From contig OY829537.1 of assembly GCA_963691705.1 (NCBI GenBank), forward strand, positions 37,327,514 through 37,391,513: a DNA stretch of 64,000 nucleotides, written 5' to 3'. This DNA is from Viola odorata. Taxonomy: Eukaryota; Streptophyta; Magnoliopsida; Malpighiales; Violaceae. The notes beneath the pieces were generated by a model that did not search any database, was not told where the DNA came from, and saw only the letters and a program-made list of their open reading frames with translations. The position numbers and the translations under genes are program-made. Positions 58,284 to 64,000 of the stretch are shown in pieces. Within the stretch, counting starts at the first letter, position 1. Every line of letters starts with the position of its first letter.

Positions 58284-59352
58284 GGCTTGCTAGGGTTGGA
58301 GGCGCGGATGTGTCATGGTTTGGCCGAACAACCCGTGAGAACCGTGTGAGGAAGATAGGCCACGCGGGAGGCCTTTCTCGTGCAATGTGTGCGGGAACCG
58401 GAGGGTCCATGCTCGTATCATCCCATCCCTCTTTGAAGAGATTCATCCTCGAATCTACACCGTGGATAGGGAAAAGCGATGGAGAATCCAACCCAAAAAC
58501 AACCAACACTAGGGCAGCAAGGAATGGGTCCAAATGGCTATGTGAAGGCACCGCCGGGATGATGGCAAAATCACTACCAAGGGACCTAAGAGTGCGCTGC
58601 AAGACAAGACAATGAAGAGCTCTCTCATGGCAGCCCGTAGACAACCCGCAAATCCCTATTACATTCCCAATACTGCCATCCTCCACAAGGTCATCATCAC
58701 TCGAAGTTACCTCCAAAATAACCATCTCCGCATCACATGGGACATCACCCTCACCAAGGGGCGGCACAACAAGCATCTCATCCTCAAATGGGTCCAAAAT
58801 ATCATCACTAGAGTATGAATTGCTAGGGCAAACCCTATCCTCACCGATGGGTGTAAGTGTGGCAACTCGCGGTGTCAAAGCAGCTATGACATCCAAAATG
58901 TCCTTGGTGGTTTGTTCTTGTCGTGCCAATTGGTGTTGCATATCACCCATTTGGACCATGAGCAAAACAAGGGCCATGTTTTCAGCCATGCTCGCCATAA
59001 GGGGCGTTCTACTTAACTCAAGTGTGGGAAGCCTAACTGAGCTCTCAACTACACTTTGGTCACCCAAGTGCTCACTATGATGCTCATGGCCATAGGAATA
59101 TTGATGAGGCCGGTGGACATAGCTTGTAGGTTGCGTATCATAATAAAAGGAGGCGTGGTACGAGGGCGTAACTCTAGAAGCCGGCGGGACATAGGGACGT
59201 TGAGGAGGCCGCCGGAGGAATACACCTGAAGTGGGGCCATGACCACGACCTTGGTAAGATGCGGAACCTAGGCCATGGCTTGGAGAGGAGGCAGCCGTGG
59301 TGTAGAAGTCCTCATCCCCATAGGACCCAACATCCTCATAATAACGAGACAT
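58261..59352 (-). CDS. Gag-like ORF of non-autonomous LTR element, copy B, open
   Basis: Minus-strand ORF of 363 residues from the ATG at 59352 with no internal stop, almost identical to copy A. It shows the same Tyr/Gly/Pro-rich N-terminus, coiled-coil centre (TKDILDVIAALTPRVATL), acidic patch (SSDDDLVEDGS) and terminal VDSRMNLFKEGWDDT that leads into LTR sequence at 58420. The last residues come from truncated LTR and junction sequence. Function unknown. Confidence 0.6.
   Translation of the reverse strand: MSRYYEDVGSYGDEDFYTTAASSPSHGLGSASYQGRGHGPTSGVFLRRPPQRPYVPPASRVTPSYHASFYYDTQPTSYVHRPHQYSYGHEHHSEHLGDQSVVESSVRLPTLELSRTPLMASMAENMALVLLMVQMGDMQHQLARQEQTTKDILDVIAALTPRVATLTPIGEDRVCPSNSYSSDDILDPFEDEMLVVPPLGEGDVPCDAEMVILEVTSSDDDLVEDGSIGNVIGICGLSTGCHERALHCLVLQRTLRSLGSDFAIIPAVPSHSHLDPFLAALVLVVFGLDSPSLFPIHGVDSRMNLFKEGWDDTSMDPPVPAHIARERPPAWPIFLTRFSRVVRPNHDTSAPPTLASHLDLLVS
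58284..58420 (-). repeat. Truncated LTR of non-autonomous copy B
   Basis: The first 137 bp of the 805-bp LTR (TGATACGAGCATGG start at 58420, minus strand). Similarity to copy A stops at GGCTTGCTAGGG (58284), where leader-like sequence of copy A takes over. The junction is a deletion or unequal recombination point. Confidence 0.8.
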
Positions 59353-59473
59353 AAGCAAAGGTACCTACAAAAAGAAAAACAAACAGAAATGGTAGATACA
59401 AAACGGTTAGTCCCTCCCTCTCGTGTTTGGGCTCTCGTGTTTCACACTACACTCTAATACGCTCACTAACTCA
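59353..59473 (-). other. Leader remnant of copy B and junction with the Tat element
   Basis: Matches 57301-57421 closely, then breaks at 59473/59474, where gypsy gag sequence of the Tat element starts in mid-gene. No terminal repeat is present at the junction. Confidence 0.75.
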
Positions 59474-60221
59474 TTGGGATAACAGGCGAGATGAGATGTT
59501 TAGGGACCCATCTCCTAGGCACAGTGAGAGGTCGAGTAGCGGGAGAGATCAAACTCGAACGCCAAGAAGTCGCAGCCGATTTCCCAGGCGGCATCGTGAG
59601 TATGATTCTCAAGCTCAAAGGCAGCTTAACGAACCTTCTCCCCCTCATCAACCTCAGGGGATTCCTGATGATAACGTTGGTCACCCGTTCAGCCACCGCG
59701 TGAGGCATCACAGGGTCAATCGGCATGTAAAACTTCCTGTAGAATCATATGATGGCACAAAGGATCCTATCTCTCACCTCAATAAGGTGAAAGATTTCGT
59801 ACAGTTTCAAACCCATAGTGACGCCGCGTTATGTCAAAATTTTGTTATGACACTATCAGGTGTAGCACGTCTCTGGTTTGAGGGACTTCCGACAGGTTCC
59901 ATTGATAATTTTTCCCAACTGGAAGCTAAATTTCGGAGCTGGTTCAGCACGGTTGTCCCTATTAGAAAATCTGCGGCAGCATTATTCGATATTCATCGAA
60001 AGCCACAAGAATCCTTGAAGGATTTCCTGAGTCATTTTGATCTTGAGATGTCGCTAACGCTAGGGGTCACCATTGACTTCGCTGTGGAAGCTTTGAAACG
60101 TAATTGCCGTTATAGGAAATTACGAGATACTTTAATGGTGGACCCACCGTTGACTTTAGATGCATTAAGGCTGAAAGCCCACAATTATGCGAGAATAGAA
60201 GAAGAAGAAAATAGGGAATAA
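59474..60221 (+). pseudogene. gag of the Tat-like element, 5' end missing
   Basis: Opens with WDNRRDEMFRDPSPRHSE; an Arg/Ser/Pro-rich region follows, then the retrotransposon Gag core (VESYDGTKDPISHLNKVKDF ... ARLWFEGLPTGSIDNFSQLEAKF). No genuine start codon: the open frame to the left belongs to the neighbouring element. It ends at TAA 60219-60221, with a second stop three codons later. Confidence 0.85.
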
Positions 60222-60242
60222 ATTTAGAGTATACCCCAAGAT

Positions 60243-61598
60243 ATGCATCCAGCCCCCAACGCCCGCGTTAGCGCAACTCCTGATACGCGGCCAACCGATG
60301 ATTATGGACAACGAAAAGACCACATTCCCAAAACCTCAAACCGGCAAAGGGGTAACTTCTCAAGAGGAAGATCGGGGAATTCCCCTACCAGAAGGCAAAT
60401 GGATCCACCCAAGGGGCGAATATACGACCCTGACCTTCCTTCCCTCACACTTCCAAGAGTAGAGATTTTAGCGATAGTTCAGCAGCGAAACCTGCCTATC
60501 CGTTATCCAGCTCCTGTGAAACCAGGGGTAATTATAGGAGGAAGGGAAAATGCATTCTACAAGTTCCATAAAGTTAAAGGGCACTCCACGGATGTGTGCA
60601 AAGAATTGAAATTAGCGATAGAGCGCTTAGTTGAAGAGGGCTACCTCGGGGAATTTGCCACTAAAGTAAGGGAGGAAGTCAGGAACAATCCAACAGATAA
60701 GGCGACTGGTGACAGGCAAGCACCTTCTTACGCCACGGGAGCCAACGCCATCCCTATCAGAAGAAATAGAGAAACATTTGTGGTTAGCGAGGATGATGTT
60801 CCTATGATCAATATTATAGCGGGGGGCACTCCATATTTCGACGAACCCATAGCGTCAGCACCCGCGACTAGCGACAAACATAAGAGAGAAAGCGCGTTAG
60901 TGAAAAGTGAAGCGATAAGCACGTTAGATCGAATGGTGTTATCGTTCTCTAAAGAGGATGAGAAAGGCGTTGTCTATCCACACAACGATGCGTTGGTAGT
61001 CACACCCGTTATCGGCAACCATGGAGTCAAGAGAACCCTCGTTGACAATGGGAGTGCGGTCAATCTGTTCTCGCTTGAGGCATACAACCTAATGAAACAT
61101 CCTGACAGTGAGCTAACGCCTTGTAAAAAGCCAATAATTGGAGTAGACGGGGTCCCAATCCCAGTGGCAGGAGTTACATCGCTACCAGTATACTTTAGAG
61201 AGGATACGTCCAAACGGTCAGAGGAACTGTTATTCTTGGTTGTGGACCTGTCATTGCCTTACAACGCTATACTCGGGCGGCCATACCTCAACCATTTTGG
61301 AGCTACAATATCGCAAAAACATCTAAAGATGAAATACCCTTCATGGGACGGGGTGGTCTCGATCAAAGGAGACCAGAAGTTAGCTGCCGAGTGCTACTTA
61401 CTCATGACCCAAAAGAGTTGCGATCGTTACGTGTGCGTAGTGGATGATCCCTTTGAAGATAGAGAGGAAAAGCGCACTCAGCCAGTAGACAATATGAGGT
61501 CAATTCCCGTTAACGAAGTCAAAGAAGTAAATTTTCTGGTTAGCGAAAAATTGAACTCAGAGGAAAGTGCACAGCTAGCTCGATTATTGAATAAATGA
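60243..61598 (+). pseudogene. gag end and protease of the Tat-like element
   Basis: Same frame as the gag part. Contains the gag C-terminal segment (YKFHKVKGHSTDVCKELKLAIERL, a Tat-type CHHC-like remnant) and an aspartic protease with active site TLVDNGSAVN near 61043 and AILGRPYLNHFG near 61270. It is closed by TGA at 61596-61598, in the linker to RT. Confidence 0.8.
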
Positions 61599-62591
61599 AA
61601 AGGAGAATTCGTGTGGAGACCAGCAGATATGCCTGGAATTTCGCGAGAAACAGCAGAGCACCGACTCAACGTTAACCCTAACGCCAAGCCTGTTCAGCAA
61701 AAGCGGCGAGCTTTCTCTCCAAAAAAGATGGTAGCCATCGAGAAAGAGATATCAAAACTCATGGATGCCGACTTCATCCGAGAAGTCCAATACCCGACGT
61801 GGTTGGCTAATCCTGTTTTAGTCCCAAAACCTAACGGAGATTGACGTAAGTGCATTGACTTCACTGATTTGAACGACGCTTGTCCTAAAGACTGCTATCC
61901 TCTTCCTTGAATCGATCAGTTGGTCGACCAAACCGCTGGGTACGCCTATCTAAGCTCGTTAGATGCTAACTCGGGATATCACCAAATCCCCATGGCCAAG
62001 GAGGACGAAGAAAAGACCGCCTTCATCACTCCAAAGGCCACCTATTGCTATACAGCGATGCCGTTTGGATTGAAAAATGCTGGGGCAACATTCCAGCGCA
62101 TGACAAACAAAGTTTTTGAGAAGCAGATTGGGAAAAAAGTGGAGGCCTACGTGGACAATATACTTGTCAAAAGCCGAAGCTTCGAGGACCACTTGGCTGA
62201 TTTGGAAGAAGTTTTCAGCGTGATGAGAGAATACAAGATGAAGTTGAACCCCCATAAATGCATGTTTGCATTCCAAACGGGCAAATTCTTAGGCTACGTG
62301 GTCAGCCAGAAAGGCATTCAGCCTAACCCTTCGAAAGTAAAGGCAATTCAGGATATGATATCTCCTCGAACCATCAAGGAAGTGCAAAAGCTCACAGGAC
62401 GCATCATTGCGTTAGGGCGGTTTATTTCTAAACAAGGCGAAAGATGCCTACCTTTCTTCAAGGTCATTCGCAAGAAAGCCCCCTTTGGGTGGACAAAAGA
62501 ATGTGAAGAAGCGTTTGCCGGCATAAAAGTTTACCTCTCGTCCATCAAAGCAGTTTCTCTGTTGAAACTACACACGATGCAGGAACGGTGA
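61599..62591 (+). pseudogene. Reverse transcriptase of the Tat-like element with YVDN site
   Basis: Begins at VNPNAKPVQQKRR and continues in one frame, with stops at 61842 (Trp to stop in NGDW) and near 61909 (CGA to TGA). RT motifs: CIDFTDLNDACPKD, DANSGYHQIPM, MPFGLKNAGATFQR. The catalytic box reads YVDN where YVDD is required, so the second metal-binding Asp is Asn (near 62155). The thumb and connection region run to 62540, then the frame is lost where the RNase H domain should start. Confidence 0.85.
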
Positions 62592-62890
62592 TAATAGATC
62601 AAGTCTTGGGAAACTCCCAAGCCCGAGAGCCTATCATGATCCAATATCTTGCAAAAGTAAAACGTGAGTTAACAGAAATACAGAAAAAAGGCATTCAAGT
62701 CTGCTTCAAGCATATTCCTCGAGAAGATAATGCTGAGGCTGATAATCTTGCTAAAATGGCAGCCAACCCGGAAGCCTCCATACCCAAAGATGTGCACTAC
62801 GGTGAGATACCAGTGCCTTCTTTCATGGAAGAACACGTGTCTCTTTGTGTGTGGAAGAAGCGGAGAGTGATTGGAGAATCCCCGTTGTGA
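62588..62890 (+). pseudogene. Second RNase H remnant of the Tat-like element
   Basis: Short frame containing QYLAKVKRELTEIQKKG and HIPREDNAEADNLAKMA, the C-terminal part of the extra RNase H that Tat elements carry between RNase H and integrase. The first RNase H and the start of this one are deleted. Confidence 0.75.
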
Positions 62891-64000
62891 AATATTTGAA
62901 ACATGATGAGTTGCCAGTAGATAACACCGAAAAGAGGAAAATTTTGAAACAAGCGGCACGATGCACATACTACAACGGGAAGTTGATTCGAAAATGTTTC
63001 TCATCCAGCCGCAAAGTGCATAACGGAGCGGGAATGCCTCCACACCTTGCGAGAAATCCACGAAGGAATATGTGGCATGCACGTGGCTGGTGACACCCTA
63101 GCGGCATAGGTCTTTTGGTAAGGATTCTACTGGCCCATCATTCGCAGGGACTGTCACAACTTTGTGAAATCTTGTCAAAAATGCCAGGAATACGCTATGA
63201 TTCCCCGAAGACCGGCTGTACAAATCTCAGAGATTGTCGCTCCTTGCCCGTTTGCCAAATGGGGAATTGATATTTTGGGCCCGTTTCCAAAAGCCAGGTC
63301 TCAACTAAAATTTGTGGTCGTGGCGGTGGACTATTTCAAGAAATGGGCAGAAGCAGAGGCGGTAGCCAACATTACCACGGAAAAAATTTAGCGTTTCTTT
63401 AAATATCAAGTCATAATGCGATTCGGAGTACCTTGCATATTGGTCAGCGACAATGGAACGCAATTCACGAGCCAATTTTTCAGAAATCAGTGCGCAGAAT
63501 CCCAAATCGAACAGAGATTCTCTTCTGTAGCACACCCGCAAACCAATGGTCAGGCGGAAGTGACCAATCGCAGTATCCTCAGTGGCATCAAAAGGAACCT
63601 AGAAGGTTCTAAAAATAAATGGGCAGACGAACTGCCTTATGTAATGTGGGCCTATCGCATGACCGTCAAAACTACCACAGGAGAAACTCCCTTTGCGTTA
63701 GCCTTTGGCATAGAGGTTGTCACGCCGGTAGAAATTGACACCCTAAGCCTTCGAGTGGCGTATTTCAATGAAGAAATAAATGAGGAAAGGTTACGTGCTA
63801 ACCTCGATGCACTACCAGAGGTACAAGAGGAGGCTCTCTTGAAAACCCTGCATTACAAAAGAAAAATGGCGCAATATCATAACAGGCAAGTCAAAGAGCG
63901 GCTGCTCAAAGCGGGAGATTTAGTGCTCAAAGACAAGCGAGCAGTAGGGCAACACATGGGAAAACTCAGCCCAAATTGGGACGGGTCATATCGCATCAAC
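62891..64000 (+). pseudogene. Integrase of the Tat-like element, runs off the window
   Basis: Pieces in three frames: GKLIRK and HLARNPRRNMW (zinc region, broken), CQKCQEYAMIPRRP near 63175, then WGIDILGPFPKA, SDNGTQFTSQFF and HPQTNGQAEVTNRSI with catalytic Asp, Asp and Glu preserved. Stops at 63389-63391 and frame changes near 63100 break it. The C-terminal part after 63400 is open to the window end. Confidence 0.85.

Larger units (their letters stand above)
59474..64000 (+). mobile_element. Tat-lineage Ty3/gypsy element, 5'-truncated, continues past window
   Basis: Gag, protease, RT, RNase H remnants and integrase in gypsy order. Sequence style (protease DNGSAVNLFS and ILGRPYLN, RT with a YVDD-type site, and a second RNase H-like segment FKHIPREDNAEADNLAKMA before integrase) fits the Tat/Ogre group. 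The 5' LTR, leader and gag start are missing at the junction 59473/59474. Many stops and several frame changes make it inactive. Confidence 0.85.

Noticed and set aside
1..64000. Centromeric location because of CRM-like elements
   Set aside because: No satellite arrays typical of centromeres are seen and two host genes are present; CRM-like copies also occur in pericentromeric and other regions.

Overview
This is a stretch of nuclear genome from a flowering plant, most likely a eudicot; the species cannot be told from the window. The basis is spliced genes with GT-AG introns, a plant-type TAF1, a plant FKBP12 gene, and layers of plant transposable elements (Ty3/gypsy CRM-like and Tat-like elements, PIF/Harbinger, hAT, and non-autonomous LTR families). 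Only two host genes are seen, both on the + strand: an apparently complete TAF1 (19017-33506, 22 coding exons, 1909 codons before the stop) and an FKBP12 gene whose second coding exon is missing (45410-47533). Almost everything else is transposon-derived.

Layout. 1-5931: 3' part of a CRM-like Ty3/gypsy element with its 3' LTR (4852-5931). It appears to be inserted in the gag of an older, decayed relative whose remainder follows (5932 to about 9475). 9476-11379: AT-rich, no gene. 11380-18243: a PIF/Harbinger-like element with TTA target duplication, carrying two minus-strand genes (a Harbinger transposase and a plant-transposon-protein-like ORF). Each gene is preceded by a copy of the same leader of about 270 bp. 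18294-33730: the TAF1 transcription unit. 33900-34080: RNase H-like relic. 34329-40174: a complete hAT element with 8-bp target duplication GTACCTTG, a spliced transposase gene, a tRNA-like SINE head, 163-bp and 22-bp tandem repeats and an antisense ORF resembling a pararetroviral movement protein. 40183-45300: AT-rich, with one possible inverted-repeat element (42734-44847). 45410-47700: the FKBP12-like gene.

47801-59473: a nest of non-autonomous LTR elements. It has a solo LTR (47801-48605, TTAAG target duplication), an inverted second LTR copy (48827-56368) split by a young CRM-like element (49324-56054, TAGAC target duplication, LTRs differing at about 10 of 1161 positions), and two minus-strand internal regions encoding the same unfamiliar gag-like protein. 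59474-64000: a Tat-lineage Ty3/gypsy element, truncated at its 5' side and degraded, continuing past the window.

How the parts relate. The CRM-like elements and the non-autonomous family share a special 3' layout: the ORF runs through the polypurine tract into the LTR, and the LTR begins TGATACGA inside a DSRxNxxxxxxDDT coding motif. This suggests that the autonomous family mobilises the non-autonomous one. The most unusual signal is a duplicated small hairpin between protease and reverse transcriptase in all three CRM-like elements. All six examples have a 6-bp stem and an 11-nt loop. The stem sequence differs between the elements but pairing is always kept, and the loop hardly changes.
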